Below are positions 52,395 through 61,480 of a DNA stretch of 61,480 nt, piece by piece. This stretch comes from Chromera velia (lineage: Eukaryota > Sar > Chromeraceae): contig JAHBMJ010000057.1 of the NCBI GenBank assembly GCA_018398765.1, forward strand, positions 75,799 to 137,278, written 5' to 3'. The first letter of the stretch is position 1. Each line of letters starts with the position of its first letter. The translations under genes were made by a program, and so were the position numbers. The notes under the pieces were generated by a model that did not search any database, was not told the origin of the DNA, and worked only from the letters and a program-made list of their open reading frames with translations.

Positions 52395-52569
52395 CTGTAA
52401 GTAGCAGCCTGCCCCAAGATTCCCTATATGTGTCAGAATTTGCTCCTGGTGTCATGTTTTAAGTTCTGTACGGAATCATCCGAGCGGTACTGCACTGCAC
52501 TGCACTGCTCCGGTGACCGTCACCCATGATCACCCTGTACTTAGCCCTGTACTGGGCAGCCCCCCCCTC

Positions 52570-53335
52570 TCTCTTCTCCCTCTCCACCCGCATGCCGACT
52601 CCATCTCCCTCTTCATCCGCACGCCGACTCCACCTCCCTCTCCATCCGCACGCCGACTCCACCTCCCTCTCCATCCACACGTCGACTCGCTCTCCCTCTC
52701 CATCCGCACGCCGACTCCATCTCCCTCCACCATCCGCATGCCGACTCCATCTCCCTCTCCATCCGCACGCCGACTCCATCTCCCTCTCCATCTGCACGCC
52801 GACTCCATCTCCCTCTCCATCTGCACGCCGACTCCATCTCCCTCTCCACCTGCACGCCGACTCCATCTCCCTCTCCACCCGCACGCCGACTCCATCTCCC
52901 TCTCCATCAGCACGCCGACTCCATCTCCCTCTCCATCCGCACGCCGACTCCATCTCCCTCTTCCCTCTCCATCCGCACGCCGACTCCATTTCCTTCTCAC
53001 CCAAAACACACTCCCCCCAACAGTCCCACGAACTCACCTCCCTCCATTCCCACCCAAAACACACTCCCCCCAACAGTCCCACGAACTCACCTCTCTCCAT
53101 TCCCACCCAAAACACACTCCCCCCAACAGTCCCACGAACTCACCTCTCTCCATTCCCACCCAAAACACACTCCCCCGAAAAGTCCCACGAACTCACCTCT
53201 CTCCATTCCCACCCAAAACACACTCCCCTGAAAAGTCCCACGAACTCACCTCTCTCCATTCCCACCCAAAACACACTCCCCCGAAAAGTCCCACGAACTC
53301 ACCTCCCTCCATTCCCACCCATAACACTCCCCCCA
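52570..53335. repeat. 30-bp array followed by 53-bp array
   Basis: 52570-53000 is about 14 units of CGACTCCATCTCCCTCTCCA plus CCGCACGC (30 bp). 53001-53335 is about 6 units of 53 bp with TTCCCACCCAAAACACACTC and CCCACGAACTCACCTC, some with CAACAGT and others GAAAAGT. Both are C-rich on the + strand. The long ORFs on both strands have periodic, domain-free translations. Confidence 0.9.
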
Positions 53336-53336
53336 A

Positions 53337-54842
53337 ACGGTAGCAAGGCACTCAAAAAAATGAGGCAGGCTGGGACACATCAAAGAAGATCATAGACCGG
53401 CGGCAGTCTGGCAGAAGGCAGACAGGCAGGCAGACAGGCAGACGACGGGCAAGCAATCAACCTGGGGATTCGACCAAATGCCCTTTTCCCTCAATTATCT
53501 TAAACCAAGAGTTGTCCTTTTCTGTTTCTTGTTCATTTCTAGATGCAACGAATACGAAGGGAATTCTGAAAGAACGAACAAGAACGAAAGACATACGAAA
53601 GACAATAAGACAAGTGAAAACACAGACGAGGAAAAACGACGAATAGAAAGTAAAATGTCGAAGAATAGGAAGAGAGGCTGTCCACACAGCAACTCGTAGA
53701 GCACACAGCCGAGCGACCGCAAGTCTGCTGTTTCGGTGTAGTCACTGTGGCCGTGGGTGGAGACGCCGCTGCGCACCTCGGGAGCCATCGTCTGCAAGGA
53801 GACGGGAAGGGAAGGGAAAAAGGGGAAGGGAAAGAGACGGGAAGGGAGGGGAAGAGACGGGAAGGGAAGGGGAAAAGGTGAAGGGAAGGAGGCGGGAAGG
53901 GAGGGGAAGAGACGGGAAGGGAAGGGGAAAAGGTGAAGGGAAAGAGACGGGAAGGGAGGGGAAGAGACGGGAAGGGAGGGGAAGAGACGGGAAGGGAAGG
54001 GGAAAAGGTGAAGGGAAGGAGACGGAAGGGAAGGAAAAAAGGTGAAGGGAAGGAAGGGAAGGAAGGAAAGGAAAAAAGGTGAAGGGAAGGAGAGGGGAAG
54101 GAAAGGAAAAAAGGTGAAGGGAAAAAGACGGGAAGAAAAGGAAAAAAGGTGAAGGGAAGGAAGGGAAGGAAGGAAAGGAAAAAAGGTGAAGGGAAGGAGA
54201 CGGGAAGGAAAGGAAAAAAGGTGACGGGAAGGAGAGGGGAAGGGAAATGCGACTTCACAGTCTGACACACTGACCCTGAACGTACCAACGCCTCTGGTGA
54301 GTCCCCCGCAACTAGCGACGTTGTCGACACACTGCGCCAGACGGGACACACTGCGCCAGACGGAGGTCCCCCCCCCAGCCTCACCGATCCGTCTGCTCCC
54401 ACCACCAGAATGTTCGCCTGCAACCAGTCAGTCGGGGTCATGGCGCGGCGTTCAATGCGTTGCGTAATTCAATGCAGAACTTGGACAGGCAGGAAGGAGA
54501 CAGCTAGAGAAAGCGATGGGCCTGTCAGTATCGTACAAACGGTAGCAAGGCACTCAAGAAAGGATCGAGGCAGGCTGGGACACATCAAAGAAGTTCATAG
54601 ACCGGCCGCAGTCTGGCAGAAGGCAGACAGGCAGGCAGGCAGACAGGCAAGCAATCAACCTGGGGATTCGACCAAATGCCCTTTTCCCTCAATTGTCTTA
54701 AACCAAGAGTTGTCTTTTTTGTTTCTTGTTCATTTCTAGATGCAATGAATACGAAGGAAATCCAGAAAGAACGAAAGACAATAACACAAGTGAAAACACA
54801 GACGAGGAAAAACGAAGGATAGAAAGCAAAATGAAAGTCTCT
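53337..54842. repeat. Direct repeat of about 300 bp flanking the kinase catalytic exons
   Basis: 53337-53665 and 54539-54842 share ACGGTAGCAAGGCACTCAA, CAGTCTGGCAGAAGGCAGAC, GGATTCGACCAAATGCCC and TCTTGTTCATTTCTAGATGC in the same order, with small indels. The copies are direct and about 1.2 kb apart. They flank the exons coding for the ANILV and APE segments, so that part of the gene sits inside a local duplication. Confidence 0.85.
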
Positions 54843-55452
54843 CGACTTCCAGACAGGCTCCTCTTAGAAAATCCCAAGAGGTGCAAAAAGAAAATGAGAA
54901 AAGGCTAGGAAAAGGAGAAAAGGGCACATGCAGAAAGGGACGATAAGGGACGTTCACAGAAAGAGAGAGAGAGAAACCCCACACACAGAGATTCAGAGAG
55001 TCGATTCACCAGCTTCACATCGCGGTGGATGACGCGATTACCATGGAGGAAGCGCAGGGCCTCCGTAACCTGGAGAGCGAACTTCTTCACCTCCTTCAGG
55101 TCTTCTTCATCCATAAGAAACCCACTGCCTTTCTGTCTCCTCCACGTTTGGAGGTCCCGTTCCATCAATTCCATCACAATGAAGAGAGCCCCCCCTGCCC
55201 TTGCGACCAGGTGCGCGTGCAAGATGCGCCGGTGCCTTAGATTGGTTATCAATTGCACCTCCCGGATCAGCTGCTGCACCCACCAGTCGGTCAGGGGCCA
55301 GATTAGGCCAGATCCCCAGGTCAACTCTCTTGACTGCAAGATTGCACTCAGGCTCTCCCACCGTCTCCGCCAAAACCTCACAGGCTTTGTGTAAGTTCCC
55401 CTTCCAATCGCGTTGACGCGCAAAACGAAGGTCCTCCCCAGGACCGTCAAGT
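53660..55452 (-). pseudogene. Degenerate protein kinase, minus strand
   Basis: Motifs in order on the minus strand: glycine loop IGRGTY (near 55400), LAVKRVDL with the ATP-binding Lys (near 55330, another frame), EVQLITNLRHRRILH and VMELMERDL, then VIHRDVKL at a donor (55010). The next exon (from 54417) gives ANILVVGADGSVRL, and a third (from 53791) gives TMAPEVRSG and DLRSLGCVLYELLCGQPLF. HRDVKL joined to ANILV is a perfect catalytic-loop junction. But two frameshifts separate the N-lobe motifs, the DFG motif is replaced by a G run (9 G), and no C-terminal subdomains follow. It is a decayed kinase or one with several sequence errors. The family is not assignable. Confidence 0.6.
53795..54245. 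repeat. Polypurine tract (GGGAAGGGGAAAAGGTGAA)n in the kinase intron
   Basis: About 450 bp of almost pure purine on the + strand, in irregular units of 15-30 bp mixing GACGGGAAGGGA, AGGGGAAAAGGTGAAGGGA and GGAAGGAAAGG. On the minus strand it is the pyrimidine-rich intron before the TMAPEV exon. Confidence 0.9.
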
Positions 55453-56277
55453 GGGTCCCGTTGAAGTTTCCCTCAGGGAGAGAGGGCCGCCGTCTCCTCC
55501 CCCCGGTGCCGAGGGCCCCCCGCTCTCCATCCTACCCCTAGATCCAGAAGATCCCAAAACTCCACCGCCACTCATCAGGCTCTTGAGAGAAAGTCCACAA
55601 GAAGGGACTCACGACAGTGATAGAGTCTGGCACTCTCACGGACCAATTCGATTCTGTCTATACAGACACTAATTATTGGCCGTGCCACGGGGTCGATCCC
55701 ACCGAGAGCCGAGCCGGTGTGCGTTTAGTCACTGAAGAATTTGGGTGAAACCTTTTGCCTCTCGCTGATCTCCAGATTCACTCCCCGACCTCCTGGCACT
55801 TTCTAGAGGCGGCAGAAGGCAGTCGGCGAAGGCGCCGAAAGATGCTGAAATTCGTCGATCGACCTGACCAGAAATAGTACCTCCACCATGCTCCACCATA
55901 TTAATATACCTCCACCCGTCTCCATGCATGCGTGCATGCATTTCTGCAAGAGCCCCCCCAACATCCCCCCAACCTTCCAAACAAATTCCATGCAAACATT
56001 CCGCGTGCGAGCGCCTTCGATCCCAGTACGCGTAGGGGGTCTTCTTGCTCTCCTCTCTCATGCAAGCTTCAACAACCTTTTTGATTTTGCCAAAGAGACT
56101 AAAAGCTTGGTTTGGTCGGTCAGTATTCTCTGCTTCTCAGCTTTTTTGCTTCGTCCCTTTTTGTTGACATCGAATTCAATCAGTGAGTCAGGCACTCGGC
56201 CGTCTGACCTTCCTTCTTCCCGAGGCAGACCTTAAGGGAAGGGGAAGGACAGGGAGGCCAATAGGCAGGAGGGAAGA
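55453..56277. other. Divergent intergenic region between kinase and channel genes
   Basis: No confident exon. A 110-codon minus-strand ORF (56061-55729) has mixed composition and could be an upstream kinase exon, but has no motif. The region presumably holds both promoters. Confidence 0.4.
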
Positions 56278-59200
56278 ATGTCAAGTGGTGAATCCTCCGG
56301 GGTTCTTTTTACTTTCATTCTAGACTTTGCAATCTTTGGAGTCTCCTTCATAGGATTTCTTTACTTGAGGAGACTGAGAGACGATGATGAGAAAGGTCAG
56401 TCTGCTGTCTTCGGTGGGGTTGTCTCGCGTGCGTGCTCGTGCGCATCTGGGCTCTGTATTTGACATGCTGGGGAATTGAGTCTCTTTCCGTGACCGGTTA
56501 CACGTGAGACGGAAGCAGGACGGGTGGGCACCCTCCGCTTGGTGTCAGGAGCGGGGAGTGACAGCAACCTTCCGGCGTCTCCGGTGCACGTAGAGTTGTG
56601 TGTGAGGGAGTGCTCCCGGGTGATGGTCCATTCGAGAGGGAAAGGAGGGAAAATCATGGTGGCGCGGGTGGGAAAGAAGAGGTAGACTTGGGAGGGTTGG
56701 GAGACGGAGCGGGGTGGGTGGACAGAGTGAAGAGACGGGACTGACAGATAGAGGGACGCATTGTGGGCAGCTCGGGAGAAGAGAAGAGACGGTGGAGAAC
56801 GGGGGACAAATTGTGGGCAGCTTGGGAGAAGAGAAGAGACGGTGGAGAACGGGGGACAAATTGTGGGCAGCTCGGGAGAAGAGAAGAGACGGTGGAGAAC
56901 GGGGGACAAATTGTGGGCAGCTTGGGAGAAGAGAAGAGACGGTGGAGAACGGGGGACAAATTGTGGGCAGCTCGGGAGAAGAGAAGAGACGGTGAAGAAC
57001 GGGGGACAAATTGTGGGCAGCTCGGGAGAAGAGAAGAGACGGTGAAGAACGGGGGACAAATTGTGGGCAGCTCGGGAGAAGAGAAGAGACGGTGAAGAAG
57101 GGGGGACAAATTGTGGGCAGCTCGGGAGAAGAGAAGAGACGGTGAAGAACGGGGGACAAATTGTGGGCAGCTCGGGAGAAGAGAAGAGACGGTGAAGAAG
57201 GGGGGACAAATTGTGGGCAGCTTGGGAGAAGAGAAGAGACGGTGGAGAACGGGGGACAAATTGTGGGCAGCTCGGGAGAAGAGAAGAGACGGTGGAGAAC
57301 GGGGGACAAATTGTGGGCAGCTTGGGAGAAGAGAAGAGACGGTGGAGAACGGGGGACAAATTGTGGGCAGCTCGGGAGAAGAGAAGAGATGGTGAAGAAC
57401 GGGGGACACATTGTGGGCAGCTCGGGAGAAGAGAAGAGACGGTGAAGAACGGGGGACAAATTGTGGGCAGCTCGGGAGAAGAGAAGAGACGGTGAAGAAC
57501 GGGGGACAAATTGTGATGAGTTGAACAAGAAACTTAGGAGACTGAGACAGCTTGACGAGAGAGAGAGACGATAATATTTACCCAGGAAAGGAATGGGAAG
57601 AACAAAGGAGCCCGACTGGAGTGACTTGGAAAGGAAGGAAGGAATAGGATTGAATCTGTGTGTCAGAACTGCGTCGGGGGTGTAGTCGTGAAGTCTTCTC
57701 GGGGAAACCTGCGTTCTCAGTCTGTTGCTGACTATGCGCCCTCTCCCCCCCCCCATCCGATAGTTTTCTTACTGTTCCTTCCGTCTCTTCACGTCCCCAT
57801 CCGTCTCGCCTGCGTCCTTCCACCTGGGTGCTCTTGCTGTCTCCTCTTGCTGTCTCCTCCTGCCACCCTGAGTCTCCCTTTTTCCCGCTTTCCCGATTCC
57901 TCGCTTTCTTCCCTCCTCCACATTGATTCTCTCCTGAGGTTGGTCATTTCGCAAGACACTCACTGACCGACCATGTATGAGAGTGTCGTGCAGGTGCCCC
58001 CCTTCTGAATGCCGAGGGCGGTTTCCTCTCCCCCTCTTCCCTCCATGCCAGCACTGCCGCGTTGAACCGCCAAGACTCTCGGAGCGGCTCGGGATTCTGG
58101 ACCAGTTGGACGAACAGACTCTTCATAGACGACACGCTTTTCGACTCGGCGGATGTCCAGGCATACCTCATCTTCCTCAGAACCTGCATCAAACTATGCG
58201 TCAGCTGTCAGTCAGTCAATGCAGTGACTGCATGTCAGCCATGCAGGTAGCTTTCTTACACAGCTGTTCATTCTGCCGGCCTGCCTTGCAACTTCATTCC
58301 TCGTGATTGATGAAGAGGCAGGGCGCGTTGGAAGGACTGCACAGGGAGGGAAACCAGAGAGGAGCTAGGGGAGAGAAGGAGGTGCATGGAATGGAATTAA
58401 GTCAGATTGATGCAGTGACAGACAGCACACGATAGATATGGATAGACAATCACTCACAGTAGGTTTACCCATTGGATGCACCACTCTCCTCTTCTCCGTT
58501 ACTATTGTGCTTCCTTGCCTTTCCTGTGCGAACGTTCATGTTTCTTTCTTTCTTCTTCCCTCTCCCCTGGCTGCAGTGTCTCTGATCGGGTGCGTCCTCG
58601 TGATTCCCGTCGTCTGGACGGCCCCCAAGGCCCCGGCACAGAAGGACCCGAACGGAGGTGTGGGGGGCCCTGCGGCGTCTCTCTCTCTCCTGTCTGGGCC
58701 CCCTCTACCTCCCTTCGTTGAGTCTCTGGTGGAAGAGAGGAGGCGCCGTGGAAGGGACGGGGAAGAGAAAGGGCCCCAGGAAATGCAGAGTCTGTCGGTG
58801 AGTGCCTCGATGGCTGCTCTGAAGACCATGCACCTGTCTCTGGATGAAACCCCTCAAGCAGAAGAGGACGAGGAGACGGATGTTGCCGTCTCCGTCGCAG
58901 AGGGCAAAACCGCACTCCCATTGGACGGAGACACACTCTTCCGAACACGCCAAGGGTCTCTCTTGAAGCGCGTGGCTGCGGGGCTTGACTTGACAGCTGG
59001 GCCTAGCACGGGTTTGTGGATTTCTTTTGGGGGGGACGGCAGGGGTGACATATCGTTGCCTTCAGAGGACCCCGGTTGGGCCCTCACCGCAGCCCTGTTG
59101 GATCCCGGGGTCTTCCCCCTTCCTGAGGACTCCCCCCCCGTCTCCCTGGCCGCTTCCGAGACGGCAGCGGCGAAAGATACCAAGAAGAAAAAGCCAAAGA

Positions 59201-59469
59201 AGCGCGAGAGAACGCCAAAGAAGACAACAAATAGAGCAAAAGCACAAACAAGGGAGAAAGTGAACAGGCCGGAGAGAAAAGAAGACAGTGCTTCCAAGAA
59301 GAGTGACGATGAATCACCCCCTCCGTCCCAACAGCAACATAAAGAATCACCCCAACAGCACAGAGCCCCCCTAGAGGTCTTAAAGGCCTCTGCAGGAGAG
59401 AGCACACGCAGCCAACCCCACAGTCACTCCCCCTCTTCCTTTCCCTTCACCTCCGAGACCCATCCCCCC
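56278..59469 (+). CDS. OSCA/TMEM63 (CSC1)-like mechanosensitive channel, 5' part
   Basis: Exons: 56278-56395, 57994-58206 and 58577 to at least 59469 (phases 1, 1). Exon 1 encodes an N-terminal helix (LFTFILDFAIFGVSFIGFLY) followed by basic/acidic LRRLRDDDEK. Exon 2 has LFIDDTLFDSADVQAYLIFL, then RTCIKL, and exon 3 continues LSLIGCVLVIPVVW; a D/DA.AYL.FLR segment running into a second helix is the N-terminal signature of the OSCA/CSC1/TMEM63 family of stretch-gated cation channels. A long Lys/Ser-rich cytosolic linker follows (TKKKKPKKRERTPKK). The frame is cut by NNN, so the pore domain is absent here. Confidence 0.6.
56755..57515. repeat. 50-bp minisatellite in channel intron 1, about 15 copies
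   Basis: The unit holds ACAAATTGTGGGCAGCT, CGGGAGAAGAGAAGAGACGG and TGGAGAACGGGGG, with C/T and G/A variants alternating between copies. One minus-strand frame stays open for 403 codons with a 50-residue (three-unit) period. This is a repeat artefact, not a gene. Confidence 0.95.
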
Positions 59470-61480
59470 NNNGGGGGGATGGGTCTCGGAGGTGAAGGGA
59501 AAGGAAGAGGGGGAGTGACTGTGGGGTTGGCTGCGTGTGCTCTCTCCTGCAGAGGCCTTTAAGACCTCTAGGGGGGCTCTGTGCTGTTGGGGTGATTCTT
59601 TATGTTGCTGTTGGGACGGAGGGGGTGATTCATCGTCACTCTTCTTGGAAGCACTGTCTTCTTTTCTCTCCGGCCTGTTCACTTTCTCCCTTGTTTGTGC
59701 TTTTGCTCTATTTGTTGTCTTCTTTGGCGTTCTCTCGCGCTTCTTTGGCTTTTTCTTCTTGGTATCTTTCGCCGCTGCCGTCTCGGAAGCGGCCAGGGAG
59801 ACGGGGGGGGAGTCCTCAGGAAGGGGGAAGACCCCGGGATCCAACAGGGCTGCGGTGAGGGCCCAACCGGGGTCCTCTGAAGGCAACGATATGTCACCCC
59901 TGCCGTCCCCCCCAAAAGAAATCCACAAACCCGTGCTAGGCCCAGCTGTCAAGTCAAGCCCCGCAGCCACGCGCTTCAAGAGAGACCCTTGGCGTGTTCG
60001 GAAGAGTGTGTCTCCGTCCAATGGGAGTGCGGTTTTGCCCTCTGCGACGGAGACGGCAACATCCGTCTCCTCGTCCTCTTCTGCTTGAGGGGTTTCATCC
60101 AGAGACAGGTGCATGGTCTTCAGAGCAGCCATCGAGGCACTCACCGACAGACTCTGCATTTCCTGGGGCCCTTTCTCTTCCCCGTCCCTTCCACGGCGCC
60201 TCCTCTCTTCCACCAGAGACTCAACGAAGGGAGGTAGAGGGGGCCCAGACAGGAGAGAGAGAGACGCCGCAGGGCCCCCCACACCTCCGTTCGGGTCCTT
60301 CTGTGCCGGGGCCTTGGGGGCCGTCCAGACGACGGGAATCACGAGGACGCACCCGATCAGAGACACTGCAGCCAGGGGAGAGGGAAGAAGAAAGAAAGAA
60401 ACATGAACGTTCGCACAGGAAAGGCAAGGAAGCACAATAGTAACGGAGAAGAGGAGAGTGGTGCATCCAATGGGTAAACCTACTGTGAGTGATTGTCTAT
60501 CCATATCTATCGTGTGCTGTCTGTCACTGCATCAATCTGACTTAATTCCATTCCATGCACCTCCTTCTCTCCCCTAGCTCCTCTCTGGTTTCCCTCCCTG
60601 TGCAGTCCTTCCAACGCGCCCTGCCTCTTCATCAATCACGAGGAATGAAGTTGCAAGGCAGGCCGGCAGAATGAACAGCTGTGTAAGAAAGCTACCTGCA
60701 TGGCTGACATGCAGTCACTGCATTGACTGACTGACAGCTGACGCATAGTTTGATGCAGGTTCTGAGGAAGATGAGGTATGCCTGGACATCCGCCGAGTCG
60801 AAAAGCGTGTCGTCTATGAAGAGTCTGTTCGTCCAACTGGTCCAGAATCCCGAGCCGCTCCGAGAGTCTTGGCGGTTCAACGCGGCAGTGCTGGCATGGA
60901 GGGAAGAGGGGGAGAGGAAACCGCCCTCGGCATTCAGAAGGGGGGCACCTGCACGACACTCTCATACATGGTCGGTCAGTGAGTGTCTTGCGAAATGACC
61001 AACCTCAGGAGAGAATCAATGTGGAGGAGGGAAGAAAGCGAGGAATCGGGAAAGCGGGAAAAAGGGAGACTCAGGGTGGCAGGAGGAGACAGCAAGAGGA
61101 GACAGCAAGAGCACCCAGGTGGAAGGACGCAGGCGAGACGGATGGGGACGTGAAGAGACGGAAGGAACAGTAAGAAAACTATCGGATGGGGGGGGGGAGA
61201 GGGCGCATAGTCAGCAACAGACTGAGAACGCAGGTTTCCCCGAGAAGACTTCACGACTACACCCCCGACGCAGTTCTGACACACAGATTCAATCCTATTC
61301 CTTCCTTCCTTTCCAAGTCACTCCAGTCGGGCTCCTTTGTTCTTCCCATTCCTTTCCTGGGTAAATATTATCGTCTCTCTCTCTCGTCAAGCTGTCTCAG
61401 TCTCCTAAGTTTCTTGTTCAACTCATCACAATTTGTCCCCCGTTCTTCACCGTCTCTTCTCTTCTCCCGAGCTGCCCACA
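57462..61480. repeat. Perfect inverted palindrome (>=2008-bp arms) centred on NNN
   Basis: Positions x and 118942-x are complementary for the whole stretch 57462-59469 versus 59473-61480, with NNN at 59470-59472 as the centre. Predicted frames are identical on both arms (for example 58438-59562 + and 60504-59380 -). Zero divergence and gap Ns at the axis point to a scaffold end joined to its own reverse complement rather than an old biological duplication. Confidence 0.95.
59473..60948 (-). CDS. Mirror copy of OSCA/TMEM63-like exons 2-3
   Basis: The reverse-complement arm repeats exon 2 (60736-60948) and exon 3 (59473-60365) of the channel gene on the minus strand. Exon 1 would lie beyond the window. 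It is identical to the plus-strand copy, so it should be counted as the same locus unless the palindrome is shown to be real. Confidence 0.6.

Noticed and set aside
52459-53395. ORFs of 160-289 codons on both strands
   Set aside because: They track the 30-bp and 53-bp arrays exactly, with periodic Arg/Ser/Pro-rich translations and no domain.
53495-54441. Minus-strand ORFs of 284 and 300 codons rich in Pro, Phe, Ser and Leu
   Set aside because: Most of their length is the polypurine/polypyrimidine intron tract; only short pieces at each end are kinase exons.
56397-57756. Minus-strand ORFs up to 403 codons over the 50-bp array
   Set aside because: The 50-bp unit read in three frames gives a 50-residue period; no domain, and it lies within the channel gene's first intron.
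1-61480. tRNA and rRNA genes
   Set aside because: I saw no cloverleaf with a TTCRANY T-loop and matching arms, and no rRNA core sequence; a tRNAscan/Infernal run would be needed to exclude them fully.

Overview
The window is eukaryotic nuclear DNA. The genes have many short GT-AG introns, signal peptides, EGF/PAN adhesion modules, and dense mini- and microsatellites in introns. The gene content (a giant EGF/PAN/GPS receptor, a quiescin-type sulfhydryl oxidase, a Crinkler/RHS-like NTPase-nuclease relic, an OSCA/TMEM63-like channel) and the intron style fit a protist. A photosynthetic alveolate such as the chromerid Chromera velia is my best guess. That is inference from memory of such genomes, not a database result.

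Layout. (1) 1-2070: two tandem arrays, then an AT-richer 5' flank. (2) 2071-37230, + strand: one giant gene that I could thread through 62 exons with consistent splice phases, giving about 4613 codons. Its product has a signal peptide, three jelly-roll lectin-like repeats, 38 one-exon EGF domains interleaved with 8 PAN/Apple-like modules, a GAIN-like stretch ending in a GPS-like motif, TM1, a cytosolic loop of about 1200 residues rich in Ser/Glu and RRSS motifs, TM2-TM5 and a short tail. The topology recalls the N-terminal half of polycystin-1-like or adhesion receptors. (3) 37231-43073: AT-rich intergenic DNA with a nested inverted-repeat transposon. (4) 43074-44960, - strand: a frameshifted P-loop NTPase/nuclease relic with a 59-bp hairpin satellite just upstream. 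(5) 46108-51331, + strand: an 8-exon QSOX gene. (6) 52161-55452, - strand: a possible terminal exon and a degenerate protein kinase. (7) 56278-59469, + strand: the 5' part of an OSCA/TMEM63-like channel gene. (8) From 57462 to the window end the sequence is a perfect palindrome centred on NNN at 59470-59472, most likely an assembly join.

The most unusual signal is a recurrent structure in and around exons. A short hairpin-forming insert is flanked by a 31-59 bp direct duplication of the host sequence, and the duplication very often contains a splice acceptor or donor. At least two arm families recur: one built on TGCATTTATTTTCATACAGA and one on TTGACGCACGCAA. One copy of each duplicated splice site remains usable, so the insert can be removed with the intron. 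I describe these loci separately below.

The genes form no operon. QSOX (disulfide formation in the secretory pathway) and the very cysteine-rich receptor could be functionally related, since each EGF or PAN module needs several disulfides, but that is inference.
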